DNA of 50,194 bases from Parashewanella curva (GTDB lineage Bacteria; Pseudomonadota; Gammaproteobacteria; Enterobacterales; Shewanellaceae), in the NCBI RefSeq assembly GCF_003675895.1, contig NZ_ML014782.1, positions 1 to 50,194 of the forward strand, written 5' to 3'. Of the stretch, positions 1 through 8,002 are shown piece by piece (the first letter of the stretch is position 1; every line of letters starts with the position of its first letter). The position numbers and the translations under genes were made by a program. Below the pieces are notes generated by a model. That model was not told the origin of the DNA. It searched no databases and was given only the letters and a program-made list of their open reading frames with translations.

Positions 1-124
1 TTCATGATAACTCTCTAAATTGAGATAAAGCTGTTTTTAGGGTACTAAAGTCTAAAATGAAAATTTATGAGGAACTGCAAAATTCTTAGAAGTTTTGTGA
101 TTTAAAAAACTTTTAGTCGGCTAC

Positions 125-1060
125 TTAATGACTGGCTTTATCTAAATTATTAACGAGTTCAAGCGTATCATTGGTTCCTTCAGGAAGTTTAAAATTTGGG
201 TTTTGATTTGAATAATCTATAACCAATTTGATCGCTGTTGAGAGGGGCAAAATTAGTGAAGCATCAATTTCATTACTAGCGTTATTAAATGCATCTACAG
301 TGGTTAATTCTTTCCCTTCGTTGTTATTTTGTATTAGAGCGCCAATAGCTGTTGTTACATTGGTGATATTTACTGCAAAGAGTTCATTTTTTTTAAGTGT
401 TCCGTCATCACCTGCTGACTTAATAGCACTATCTAAGCTTCCGAGGTAAGATATTAGTTTTACAGGACTGCCAGATTCGACTCCTGTTGCTGTTATTTTA
501 ATTAAATCACCAAGGTGAGAATCATCTAATGAAATTGGCAGGGAATAATTGCCGTCTTTATCAGCTTGTCCTTCAATCACTTTGTCATTAATTATGGCTT
601 TCAGCTTCGCATTAGCAATAGGTCCATCCAGAACTTTACCCATTAAAGTTACTTTGACCATTTTTGCTTTTACTAAAACTCTACCTGTTGCTGAAGTCTT
701 CGCCCCTTTATTATCGGTAACAGTGACCTTAAATGATAGCTCAGTGTCTTCAGTTACAATAGGAGTACTCAAGGCTAAGCTTTTTGATTTTGTATCTTTC
801 AGTTCAACATTAGGACCAGAAACTTGTTCCCATAAATAAGAAGTGATGCTTCCGTCTGGATCACTTGCATCAGCACTAACATTGGTTGCGGTGTTTTCAG
901 GAACAGAAATATCGTCTATAGATACTATGGGGGGCTTATTCGCAAGTGGTTTTGGCTCTTGCTTGTTATCAGCCCCCCCACACCCCACAAGCAAACTTAA
1001 TATTACAATGCTTAATGCAGTGTTATTTACCGTAACAGTTTTAAATTTTGATAAATCCAT
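125..1060 (-). CDS. PKD-domain lipoprotein
   Basis: This 311-residue protein begins with a short basic segment, a hydrophobic stretch and the lipobox LLVGC, so it should be lipid-anchored at about Cys27. Residues about 43-131 form an Ig-like PKD fold, with the typical PKD phrases for Asp-Pro-Asp-Gly and for 'Leu-Trp-Glu-Gln'. Residues about 135-200 resemble a small carboxypeptidase-regulatory-like beta domain, and the remainder has no recognisable domain. PKD lipoproteins of this kind are common on the surface of Shewanella and Vibrio, where they are usually structural or binding modules. No catalytic motif is visible. It lies outside the ICE, left of the first att copy. Function is unknown; the lipoprotein and PKD calls are secure. 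Confidence 0.8.
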   Translation of the reverse strand: MDLSKFKTVTVNNTALSIVILSLLVGCGGADNKQEPKPLANKPPIVSIDDISVPENTATNVSADASDPDGSITSYLWEQVSGPNVELKDTKSKSLALSTPIVTEDTELSFKVTVTDNKGAKTSATGRVLVKAKMVKVTLMGKVLDGPIANAKLKAIINDKVIEGQADKDGNYSLPISLDDSHLGDLIKITATGVESGSPVKLISYLGSLDSAIKSAGDDGTLKKNELFAVNITNVTTAIGALIQNNNEGKELTTVDAFNNASNEIDASLILPLSTAIKLVIDYSNQNPNFKLPEGTNDTLELVNNLDKASH

Positions 1061-1090
1061 TTAAAAATCCTTTTATTTCCGAACTTAACC

Positions 1091-1109
1091 CCCCGCCTGA
1101 AAAACGGGG
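1091..1109. repeat. GC-rich hairpin in the leader of the lipoprotein gene
   Basis: A 5-bp CCCCG/CGGGG stem with a 9-nt loop lies about 30 bases upstream of the lipoprotein start. The downstream arm, CGGGGATTA, resembles the hairpin repeats at 19.8 and 34.5 kb, but the flanks are not conserved. It could be a leader hairpin or a degenerate palindromic repeat. The rest of 1061-1349 shows nothing codable. Confidence 0.3.
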
Positions 1110-1349
1110 ATTACTTTAGCTGTATACATTTTAAACAGACTCATATAATTTCGTCTAGCCCATAGTCTGAAATACTGTAGTAGGGAAAACAAAGTTTCAT
1201 ATTGATTCGCTCTTAAAGTTGTGTTCATAAAAGAGGTGGAGTTATAAGAGTCATGCAGAACGAAACACGGTATGGGGCAAAAGCTTGATAGCGGAAAGGA
1301 AGTTCTTACAAATATGATGAACAGTGATTTCTAATTGGTTGAGTATATA

Positions 1350-1577
1350 TCAATCCTTTTCCGCCCTTTCTCCTAGAAAATTCAAAAGTTGCACTTCACC
1401 CTCAAGAACAGCAATGATTATCTTGTTTGATTTGAAGCTGTCCGGCAACTTGACTCTATAACCTTGCTTTTGATACGGAAGGTTTTTAAGAGTTTCTGCC
1501 TTGATCTCAAGATTGGCCAGTTCTGAGTAATAAAGCACCGTTACTGTTTTAGTCTTCAATTTTTTATCTCTATCCAT
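1350..1577 (-). CDS. TIGR02922-like small protein
   Basis: This is a 75-residue protein with the core 'KTVTVLYYS', then 'LKNLP...GYRVKLPDSFK', then 'IIAVLEGEVQLLNFLGER'. That pattern matches my recollection of TIGR02922, an uncharacterised small family of Shewanella, Vibrio and Colwellia. It has no signal peptide or membrane segment and no known function. It stands alone, on the same strand as the lipoprotein gene but separated by 289 bp. The family assignment is from memory of the pattern, not a search. If correct it supports a host in the Alteromonadales or Vibrionales. Confidence 0.6.
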   Translation of the reverse strand: MDRDKKLKTKTVTVLYYSELANLEIKAETLKNLPYQKQGYRVKLPDSFKSNKIIIAVLEGEVQLLNFLGERAEKD

Positions 1578-1732
1578 GAGAACAATTATTATTTACTTTT
1601 ACTAAAAAACCTGACTAGAGCAATAGGTTAAAGTTTGATCGGTTGTTAATTGTACTTTTTCTTCGAATCGTTGCTCTTGGCATTCAAATGAGAGGAAGGT
1701 TGTTGGTTATTGAATGTGTGTGAACTTTTTAT

Positions 1733-2010
1733 GGGGTAACAGGGGTGATCAAATATTCTGTGCAGTCATAATGGACTGAAAATAAAGAATTTATGTCATA
1801 ACCTCTAAAAGGTGATGTGCAGTTACCCTAAAGGTGATCTTATTGATATTCATAGATTTTATATTTTACAGATATTATGTGTAGTAGGGTGATCTGATTA
1901 CCTATATATTACCCTCAAGATTACCCTAAACTAATTGGCTAACAAGCTTAAAAAGCCAATCAAATCAGAAGATTACGTAAAGTGGTTAAATTCAATCACC
2001 CTAGTTACCC
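1733..2010. repeat. Cluster of short GGGTGATC / ATTACCCT motifs
   Basis: About eleven copies of a short motif occur in both orientations within 280 noncoding bases. Forward copies (GGGTAAC, GGGTGATC, AGGTGATC) lie near 1733, 1742, 1810, 1832 and 1886. Reverse copies (TTACCCT, ATTACCCT, ATCACCCT) lie near 1822, 1897, 1908, 1920, 1995 and 2004. Such clusters are typical of arm-type recombinase sites, iterons or multi-site regulators. It ends about 285 bp before the first att copy, so it could be the right arm of another element. No gene is visible from 1578 to 2294. Confidence 0.5.
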
Positions 2011-2294
2011 GAAGTCTATGATTTTCGAAAAGGAATCCGTCTAGATAGGAATATTCAGGCTTCGTATCTAAAATTTCGTGTAAGTTTCGAACTAATAGAG
2101 TTCATACCTTTTGAGAAAATTTACGTTGATGAAAGAGATAGGAGGGTGTAAGTTACAAATGAAGTTGCGCAAAACTGGCTGCTAACTGTTTGATTTATGA
2201 AATGTCTTATTTGTCGATTTTAACAAGTTTTTCTCTGAAAATTTTATATTGTTTTACTTTATTTTCAGTGTGTTACACGCCACGGCTAGAAATC

Positions 2295-2344
2295 ATGGGG
2301 TGTCAGGGGTCGGAGGTTCGAATCCTCTCATTCCGACCATTTTT
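2295..2344 (+). other. att copy 1 (tRNA-Pro 3' end), left end of the ICE
   Basis: This 50-bp sequence starts ATGGGGTGTC and ends GACCATTTTT, and is identical to the copies at 47655 and 49934. It reads as the 3' part of a tRNA: anticodon loop with GGG, variable region, a GGAGG-TTCGAAT-CCTCT T-arm, acceptor strand CATTCCG, discriminator A and CCA. It closely matches my recollection of E. coli proL. The preceding bases contain no D-arm or 5' acceptor (CGGAATG would be needed), so this is an attachment duplication and not a functional tRNA gene. Confidence 0.9.
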
Positions 2345-2397
2345 CTTCTTGTTTTATAAGCAAAAAATCCATCATACCGTACTCGTGATTTTTAAAA

Positions 2398-2430
2398 TGC
2401 GCGAGATTTGCGCGAGATTCGCGCGACGCC
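2398..2430 (+). repeat. 11-bp tandem repeats beside att copy 1
   Basis: TGCGCGAGATT occurs twice back to back (2398-2408, 2409-2419), followed by a degenerate CGCGCGACGCC. Related copies lie to the right of att copy 2 in inverted orientation and in the arms left of copies 2 and 3 (GTGCGCGAGAT). Position and recurrence fit integrase or excisionase arm sites. Nothing else is visible in 2345-2628. Confidence 0.5.
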
Positions 2431-2628
2431 TTATCGAGTTTTAGACCTTTTTCTTTTCCTGAGCGTGCTGATATATATTGAGTTTGTTATAATACTTCGT
2501 TGATTATTTTGATTATTAATTCATATCTCGATTGCAGTTATCCAGAAAATTTTTTTCGTTCCACTTTACTTTTAATAAGTTGTTGAATTTCTGATTTAGA
2601 TGTAATCAAGTAAGTGTAGGTTTTTGTT

Positions 2629-3084
2629 TTGAAAATACTTTTTGATCTAGGTGTAAATTTCTTATTAGTCATAATTTTTACTTTTCTATTTACTGATTTT
2701 TTTACAGGAAAGGTGAGTAACTATCCAGTGAAGTATTACAATGTACATTTTATTAATAATGACTCTGGAGGCAGAAGTGGCAGTGTTTCTATCTTTAAAG
2801 ATATTAAGACGGGCTCTAGAGTAGTTGTTACCAACAACTTGTATTTGTCTGATGTTTCGGATTTACATGGCAGTGACAATGTTCGAATCGGTGTTTTGTG
2901 CCCTCCAACCTTTATTAAGTCTCGATGTGAGCTTGCATATGTGTCTGAAGGCGGGAAAACCATTATAAGCCTTAGCGAAACAGTCGAAACTCTTTCTGAT
3001 ATAAAGAATGAAAGCGATTTCATCTATATTCTTTGTTTTTTCATATATTTATTGGCCTATCTTTATGGGAAAAGAATACTTTAA
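2629..3084 (+). CDS. Hypothetical protein with N- and C-terminal membrane helices
   Basis: The 151-residue frame opens with TTG. It has one strongly hydrophobic segment at residues about 8-26, a soluble middle of about 95 residues with two cysteines, and a second hydrophobic segment at about 130-145 ending in a basic tail. The topology suggests an inner-membrane protein with a periplasmic domain. I do not recognise the family. It lies between the left att and the integrase and is transcribed away from att. Such positions often hold poorly conserved cargo. No clear Shine-Dalgarno sequence is seen before the TTG, so the start is uncertain, but frame length and the membrane pattern support a real gene. 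Confidence 0.55.
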   Translation: MKILFDLGVNFLLVIIFTFLFTDFFTGKVSNYPVKYYNVHFINNDSGGRSGSVSIFKDIKTGSRVVVTNNLYLSDVSDLHGSDNVRIGVLCPPTFIKSRCELAYVSEGGKTIISLSETVETLSDIKNESDFIYILCFFIYLLAYLYGKRIL

Positions 3085-3318
3085 CCATTTTCTCCTTAGG
3101 GCTGGTAAGCATTGAAAGTGAAGCTGTACTTTTGTGAAATTGTCGTGGAGTGATCATCTTGTATAAATTTGAATAGCCCTAAGAATTTCATTTTAAGTTT
3201 TGTCAATCTGTCTGCCTAATCGAACCTCCACAATCTTATCGAAAAAAGGTAACCTTGGTTTCACCATCTACAAAACAGCCCTAACCATTTGAGCAAACAA
3301 TACAAATCTCAAATGCCC

Positions 3319-3362
3319 AAAAGTAACTTTTTAGGTAACCAATAAGGAACCAAGTTACTTTT
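3319..3362. terminator. Inverted repeat between converging genes
   Basis: Perfect 11-bp arms AAAAGTAACTT and AAGTTACTTTT are separated by 22 bases, with a T-rich run after the right arm on the + strand. It sits 30 bp beyond the integrase stop and 235 bp beyond the 2629 gene, so it could terminate either. The long loop makes it a weak intrinsic terminator. A second pair, CTTAGGGCT at 3095-3103 and AGCCCTAAG at 3175-3183, is in the same gap. No gene is visible in 3085-3391. Confidence 0.35.
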
Positions 3363-3391
3363 TGCTTTTGTGTCCAATACCCGTTCCAACA

Positions 3392-4576
3392 TCACTTAAC
3401 TTTAATTTCAGCAAAGGGCACTTCAACCCATTGAACATGATTTTCAGTGTAGATTTTGGTGCTTTTGGCATCGGTGTGCGCCATGCGTGATTGTGGATCG
3501 ATACCTTGCTTATCAAACAAGTGTGCGGCTAAGGCTCTGATCTCATGGAATGTTGGACGTTGTGATAGCGTGAGGTGATCACAGCAGCCGACTTGATCAC
3601 GAACTTTAGAAAAAGAACGGCTGATGTAGTCAGGTGCAACTTGGGTTAAGTGTGATACTTCTTTACTGAGCGTGTTACTGCAGCGCTCAGGTAAACGGTG
3701 AACAACAAAGTTACTGATCAAACTGTCACGGCTACGATCAATAATTAGCTTTAACGTATCACCAATGGGTATGGCGACATGTGCCGCTTCTTTATGTTGT
3801 ACTTTTTGCCTGTGAATATAGAGCTTGCCATAGACCAGACCGCTAGCAGTCAGTTCTGGCTTTTTAAACCAATAACAGCCACAGGTTTTGGAGTCAGGTG
3901 TTTTCAGGTTGTAGCGTATGCGTGAGATCTCTAGCCGTGCATGAGTGGTTTGCAAGCTTAAATCCATGGCGGTTTGTAGCCATAATGGTGCTGCTGCATG
4001 GATCTCGTGATACCAATCTAACTTTAATCGCTGGCGTTTCTTCTCATTGAGACGTTTTCGCTTTTTAAATGAAGCGGGATTCACCGTCATTAAGCTTTCG
4101 TCAATGGCGTAAGAAAACAGCTTTTTAAGCCATGCTACCTTGCGGTTCTGAACATTGGGGCTGGCTTCTGGGTGATATTCTGCAAGGTAGTCGTTAACGT
4201 GTTGCAAGCTGATCTCAGATGCTGGCACATTGATGAAGAACTCTTTAACTCTGAGTGCATCTTTTTCCATGGTACGTTTAAAATCATCAGATGGCTGTTC
4301 TTCTTTAAAAATCCGTTTTAATAGTCCATCCACATGATGACCAAAGTAGCTTTCTGTTTCACTGTCAGCATTAAGCAGCTTATCAACCGTGATGCCCACT
4401 TTAGGTCGAGCAATACGGTTGTATTCTTTAGCAACAGAAATGGCGACTTCTCTGTCTTTTCCTAACTGCTTGTAGCGACCGTCAACTAATTTAATGCGAT
4501 AACTACCACGTCGAGCATCATAGTACACATGCTCTGGTAAATGTTTAGTTAGCTTACGTTTGCGAACATCAGCCAT
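3392..4576 (-). CDS. int: Tyrosine recombinase (ICE integrase)
   Basis: This 394-residue site-specific recombinase should catalyse integration and excision at the tRNA-Pro att sites. The N-terminal 60 residues form a basic arm-binding-like domain, residues about 80-175 a SAM-like core-binding domain, and the rest the catalytic domain. The catalytic set is visible: Arg214 (in HARLEI), His344-x-x-Arg347 (HEIR), His367 (AHTD) and nucleophile Tyr376 (KIYTE). The start overlaps the stop of the upstream excisionase-like gene in a TAATG junction, implying translational coupling. It is the last gene of a leftward operon and lies next to the left att copy, as is usual for tRNA-targeting integrases. 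Length is normal and no key residue is missing. Confidence 0.93.
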   Translation of the reverse strand: MADVRKRKLTKHLPEHVYYDARRGSYRIKLVDGRYKQLGKDREVAISVAKEYNRIARPKVGITVDKLLNADSETESYFGHHVDGLLKRIFKEEQPSDDFKRTMEKDALRVKEFFINVPASEISLQHVNDYLAEYHPEASPNVQNRKVAWLKKLFSYAIDESLMTVNPASFKKRKRLNEKKRQRLKLDWYHEIHAAAPLWLQTAMDLSLQTTHARLEISRIRYNLKTPDSKTCGCYWFKKPELTASGLVYGKLYIHRQKVQHKEAAHVAIPIGDTLKLIIDRSRDSLISNFVVHRLPERCSNTLSKEVSHLTQVAPDYISRSFSKVRDQVGCCDHLTLSQRPTFHEIRALAAHLFDKQGIDPQSRMAHTDAKSTKIYTENHVQWVEVPFAEIKVK

Positions 4577-4785
4577 TACGCCCTCAACAATGCACTCACA
4601 TCATCTGAAACTTTTGACATCATTCCGGCTCTTTCGTTGGCAAAGACGTAAGCTTTGCCATCGATAAAGCGTCCCTCAATAATGCCAGATTTTATCCAGC
4701 TACGGATAGTTTTTGCTGTTGGCATAGAGCCTTGATCAAATTCTCGTTTTGCCCATGCAGAAGCGCGCATAAGTTTATGGTTCAT
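4576..4785 (-). CDS. xis: Excisionase-like small DNA-binding protein
   Basis: This is a 69-residue protein if started at the ATG at 4785. That ATG overlaps the stop of the primase-helicase gene (ATGA) and has a GGAG ribosome site in that gene's last codons. It contains a winged-helix-like pattern, 'PTAKTIRSWIKSGIIEGRFIDGKAYV', resembling excisionase and MerR-like DNA-binding folds in which a short wing precedes a Gly-Lys-Ala-Tyr turn. It directly precedes int with an overlapping TAATG. Location, size and fold suggest a recombination directionality factor favouring excision. The family is inferred from pattern and context. Confidence 0.65.
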   Translation of the reverse strand: MNHKLMRASAWAKREFDQGSMPTAKTIRSWIKSGIIEGRFIDGKAYVFANERAGMMSKVSDDVSALLRA

Positions 4786-7460
4786 AGTAAATCTCCTCGT
4801 TGAAATACCCAACATTTCACACAGTTCGATTTTTTCATGGTTGGGAATGATTGATTTAAGCGATGGTTCACCGCACTGTTTACGGTTTTTTGTCCTATAA
4901 AGGAATGTATACGGCTTATTTTTAATAGCCTTTTTAGCTCACTAAGCAGCGGTATATGTTGTTTTCTTGCCGCAGCGGCTTCAGCAAATTGGTTCAGATT
5001 GATGGCGATAAGCTGCGGATCTCTTGCGTGATTAACAGAATTAACTTGCTCTGATTCTAAAAACTCATAAACGTCCCAAAACAATTGCAGTTGAGGGTGA
5101 TCACGACTGGTCGCTTGCTGTCTTTCTTTCGCTATGGCTTCAAGTAACTGTTGAGTTTCTTCTACTTGCCATTGAGGGAGCTGAAATATGATTGCCATGG
5201 CTTCCATTAGTGAGCAGAGTTGAGCATGATTTTTAGCAATGCGATTACTGCGAATATTGCACTCTTGTTTCAGCCGCTTTCGATGCAAAGGCATTCTTTC
5301 TTTAACGATAGAAAGAACCTGATCTTCATTCAAAATGGCTTTGAGCATAAATCCTGATACTTGCTCGATTTCAGCTGACTCTAACCACTCAGCCGCTTCA
5401 AGGCTTTCAGCAGTTTGGCTTTTGCTATCAACAGATAGTTTTACAATCCGCTGCAATATGGCTTTGTCGGCTTGAACATCAAAGTTTTGCTCAATAAGAA
5501 TGGCACCACGAAATTTAGGGTTACGAGTTTCATTGTCGTTACTTTTTATTCCACGAGTGCAAGTAGGTCGCCCGTTGTACAGCATTTTAAATTCTTCCCA
5601 ATCAAAGCGAGCAAACTTGGAATCTTTAGCGGGATCTCTTTCAGCTTCACTGATCACCAAAGGAAGATTGCCCACTTGCGCTAATGTTCTTGCTCTACCT
5701 GATGGTGTGGCATTGTTGGGATCAAAGCCCTCGTAATCTGAGCGGCCACAACACTTCCATAAAAACTCAATAAGAGTGGTTTTACCGCCACCGGGTTCAC
5801 CCGATAACTCGAAGAAGCAGTAAGTTTTTTGTAGTTTTCGGATCTGCTCAGCAAACAAACTGCCAAACCAAAACACCAGAGTGACAAATGCCTTTGCTCC
5901 AAAGGCTTGCCATAGCTTGTTAAAACAGTCTGAATTGAACTGCTCAAGGTCGGTATTAATATTTAGTTGTAGTGAGTAAATGGATTTAACAGTGAGCGGT
6001 GGAATGTCGAAATACTCATCTTCATTGAGGTGATAAATCCGTCCTTTTTTAACGGCAATATCATTAAAAATATAAGACTCGTGTTCAACGCTGTAGCCCA
6101 TGTAATCGAGAGCTTGAACTTGCTTGATGTCATAAAGCTGCTTTTCTACTAAATGATCCAACTGGTGCGTATTTCCTCGAAAAATCGCACCTGATGCTAC
6201 CGTTAATAAGCGCCTTTTAAACTCATAGCTGGAGCTGAGTTGGCAGCCTGAAAACGTCGTTTTAATCGAATAATTTTGGTGAGGAAAGTCAATTCGAAAG
6301 GCATAGCGAACTTCTTTGGTATCGTTGATTTGATATGAATAAAGCGCTTTAGGAAAGCACTTGGCTAGCATTTTTATTTTGCTGGATTCTCTCATTGCCT
6401 GAGCCTTTTTTTCAGCCTGATTACTTTTATTCGAATCATTATCTGATAGCTGTTCTTCTACCTTACGGCAGTTTTTCACATCAATGGTGAACCAGTACAA
6501 AGAGCAATTAAAATCAAAAGTAAATTCGGTATAGCTCTGCTTTTGATAAATCAATAACGCCTTATCCATTGCTGATCTTGCGACCAATAATTTGCCTAGG
6601 TGTCGGTAATGCTCAAGATGTTCAGCAGTCAATTTTTCTCTTAGCAGCAACTCATTCCAATCGAGCTTTATTTTGGCTGTGTAGGGTTGAGCTGCTGTGG
6701 CTTGCCAACCAAGTTTTCTAGCTCTATCAACAAATTTTTGAGTAAAGGATTCACCTGCATTACCCGTATCAAAGGCGAAGACTAAAGTAGGTTTGGGCTT
6801 ACCAGCTAGTAACACCTCAAGATGTTGGAGTGCTTTTTCAGGAAAATTGTTACAGCTCATGGTGCTAACGGCAGTTAAGCCGGAATGGAGTAGGGCGATG
6901 GCATCAAATATTCCCTCAGTTAGCCATAACTCTTGCGGTAGGGTATCGACGCAAAAATTGGGTGCTTGCCACCATTCTCCTTGGTACTTGCCTTTAAATA
7001 CCGCTTTTTTACTACCAAAACGATCAGGTTTATCAATTAACCTTTCCCAAGTGGTGCCATTGGTTAATGTGAATTTGACCGTAGAACTACTAAAGCCAGT
7101 AGTTTTATCAGTATAAAAACCTTGTTGATACCAACCTTTGATAAGGTTGAGTGTGAAACCTCGTCCGTATTTTAAGTAAGCATTAGCGGTATCAGTTGAA
7201 CCATGATTTTCATCGTTGACAGGAAAGCGTTCGCTCCAAGAGTTAAATAGATCAGGATAAAGCTGTTTGATATGCAGTTCATGTCCGCATTTGTTTAATC
7301 GTCCACAGCGAAGTAACCAAGGTTCATTTTTAGAGGTGTAAAGCTCTCTTTTACCGCAGTTAGGACAAATGCCTTGTTGTAAAAAGTCGGTACTTTGCTT
7401 TTTGAAATCAAAGTCTCTCGGTAATCGGCGTAACACTTCTTGATATAACTCTGGATACAT
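4782..7460 (-). CDS. Toprim primase-helicase for element replication
   Basis: This 892-residue protein has an N-terminal zinc ribbon (Cys32, Cys35, Cys52, Cys58, with His60), a Toprim region (EGIFDAIAL about residue 180, FAFDTGNAG about 230) and a C-terminal P-loop ATPase domain with Walker A GEPGGGKTT near residue 555. This is the plan of phage and ICE primase-helicases such as P4-alpha-like proteins: primer synthesis plus DNA unwinding at an element origin. A GGAG site lies 7 bases before the ATG. The gene overlaps the excisionase-like gene by ATGA, so replication and excision functions appear co-expressed. No disruption is seen. The DNA target is unknown; an origin may lie near the AlpA promoter region. 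Confidence 0.85.
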   Translation of the reverse strand: MYPELYQEVLRRLPRDFDFKKQSTDFLQQGICPNCGKRELYTSKNEPWLLRCGRLNKCGHELHIKQLYPDLFNSWSERFPVNDENHGSTDTANAYLKYGRGFTLNLIKGWYQQGFYTDKTTGFSSSTVKFTLTNGTTWERLIDKPDRFGSKKAVFKGKYQGEWWQAPNFCVDTLPQELWLTEGIFDAIALLHSGLTAVSTMSCNNFPEKALQHLEVLLAGKPKPTLVFAFDTGNAGESFTQKFVDRARKLGWQATAAQPYTAKIKLDWNELLLREKLTAEHLEHYRHLGKLLVARSAMDKALLIYQKQSYTEFTFDFNCSLYWFTIDVKNCRKVEEQLSDNDSNKSNQAEKKAQAMRESSKIKMLAKCFPKALYSYQINDTKEVRYAFRIDFPHQNYSIKTTFSGCQLSSSYEFKRRLLTVASGAIFRGNTHQLDHLVEKQLYDIKQVQALDYMGYSVEHESYIFNDIAVKKGRIYHLNEDEYFDIPPLTVKSIYSLQLNINTDLEQFNSDCFNKLWQAFGAKAFVTLVFWFGSLFAEQIRKLQKTYCFFELSGEPGGGKTTLIEFLWKCCGRSDYEGFDPNNATPSGRARTLAQVGNLPLVISEAERDPAKDSKFARFDWEEFKMLYNGRPTCTRGIKSNDNETRNPKFRGAILIEQNFDVQADKAILQRIVKLSVDSKSQTAESLEAAEWLESAEIEQVSGFMLKAILNEDQVLSIVKERMPLHRKRLKQECNIRSNRIAKNHAQLCSLMEAMAIIFQLPQWQVEETQQLLEAIAKERQQATSRDHPQLQLFWDVYEFLESEQVNSVNHARDPQLIAINLNQFAEAAAARKQHIPLLSELKRLLKISRIHSFIGQKTVNSAVNHRLNQSFPTMKKSNCVKCWVFQRGDLL

Positions 7461-7492
7461 CTCAATACTCCACAGCTAACGATGAATGAAAA

Positions 7493-7690
7493 TTACAACT
7501 TTGATTGTAAAAACAATTCAACTTTACGGACATCGTATCTAACAAGTCCAATATACTTTCCTTCGGGGCGAGGAAACTCTCTGTGTCTTTTCCAGCGCCA
7601 CAGTGTTGCTCTATGGATACCAAAGTGATCACATAGCTGAGAATTAGTAAACCAAATTTGCCTGACGATAATTGTTGGTTTTGTTCTCAT
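7493..7690 (-). CDS. AlpA-like transcriptional regulator
   Basis: The protein is 65 residues from the ATG at 7690, which has an AAGG ribosome site 8 bases upstream; a GTG three codons earlier is less likely. It shows the AlpA/excisionase-like helix-turn-helix, with 'FTNSQLCDHFGIHRATLWRWKRHREFPRP' followed by a short wing and 'VRYDVRKVELFL'. AlpA proteins activate integrase and excision genes in P4-like islands. Here it heads the leftward operon of primase-helicase, excisionase-like protein and integrase, separated by only 32 bp, so it probably controls excision and replication. The last residues SKL end normally. Regulation is inferred from position. Confidence 0.75.
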   Translation of the reverse strand: MRTKPTIIVRQIWFTNSQLCDHFGIHRATLWRWKRHREFPRPEGKYIGLVRYDVRKVELFLQSKL

Positions 7691-7699
7691 AAAAAACAC

Positions 7700-8002
7700 C
7701 TTTATACAATTTAAGTTGTATTTGGTGGTTAATATGAGTACATGATGACCAATTACTTGTAAAGCCCACTTTTATCTAAAATGACCTCATTTACCCAAAA
7801 GTGCGCTAACTACTTGATTTACCGTGTAGAGAATGAGTTTTAGACAGCTTCTATTAAGCTTGTAGAAATTAGCCTTAATACCATCAATCAACGGTAGGTA
7901 AGGTATTAAAGCTATTAATCTTTTTGCGTTATTTAGATTAGGTGTTCGATTTAAAACCCACTTTGTCAGGGGCGTAACTCGTATTGTCTTGGTGGTGTTG
8001 CC
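7700..8002. promoter_or_regulatory. Divergent regulatory gap with a 15-bp motif shared with the right arm
   Basis: This 303-bp gap separates the leftward AlpA operon from the rightward MFS gene, so it must hold at least two promoters. TACCCAAAAGTGCGC at 7792-7806 recurs exactly at 47514-47528 in the ICE right arm and with one change near 49793. It may bind integrase, excisionase or AlpA. No gene is visible. Confidence 0.4.

Noticed and set aside
2295-2339. Complete tRNA-Pro gene
   Set aside because: The sequence before the anticodon loop lacks the D-arm and the 5' acceptor strand in all three copies.
2190-2444. 84-residue open frame spanning att copy 1
   Set aside because: It runs through the tRNA-derived sequence and the arm repeats and has no protein-like pattern; a similar frame appears at 47660-47872 for the same reason.
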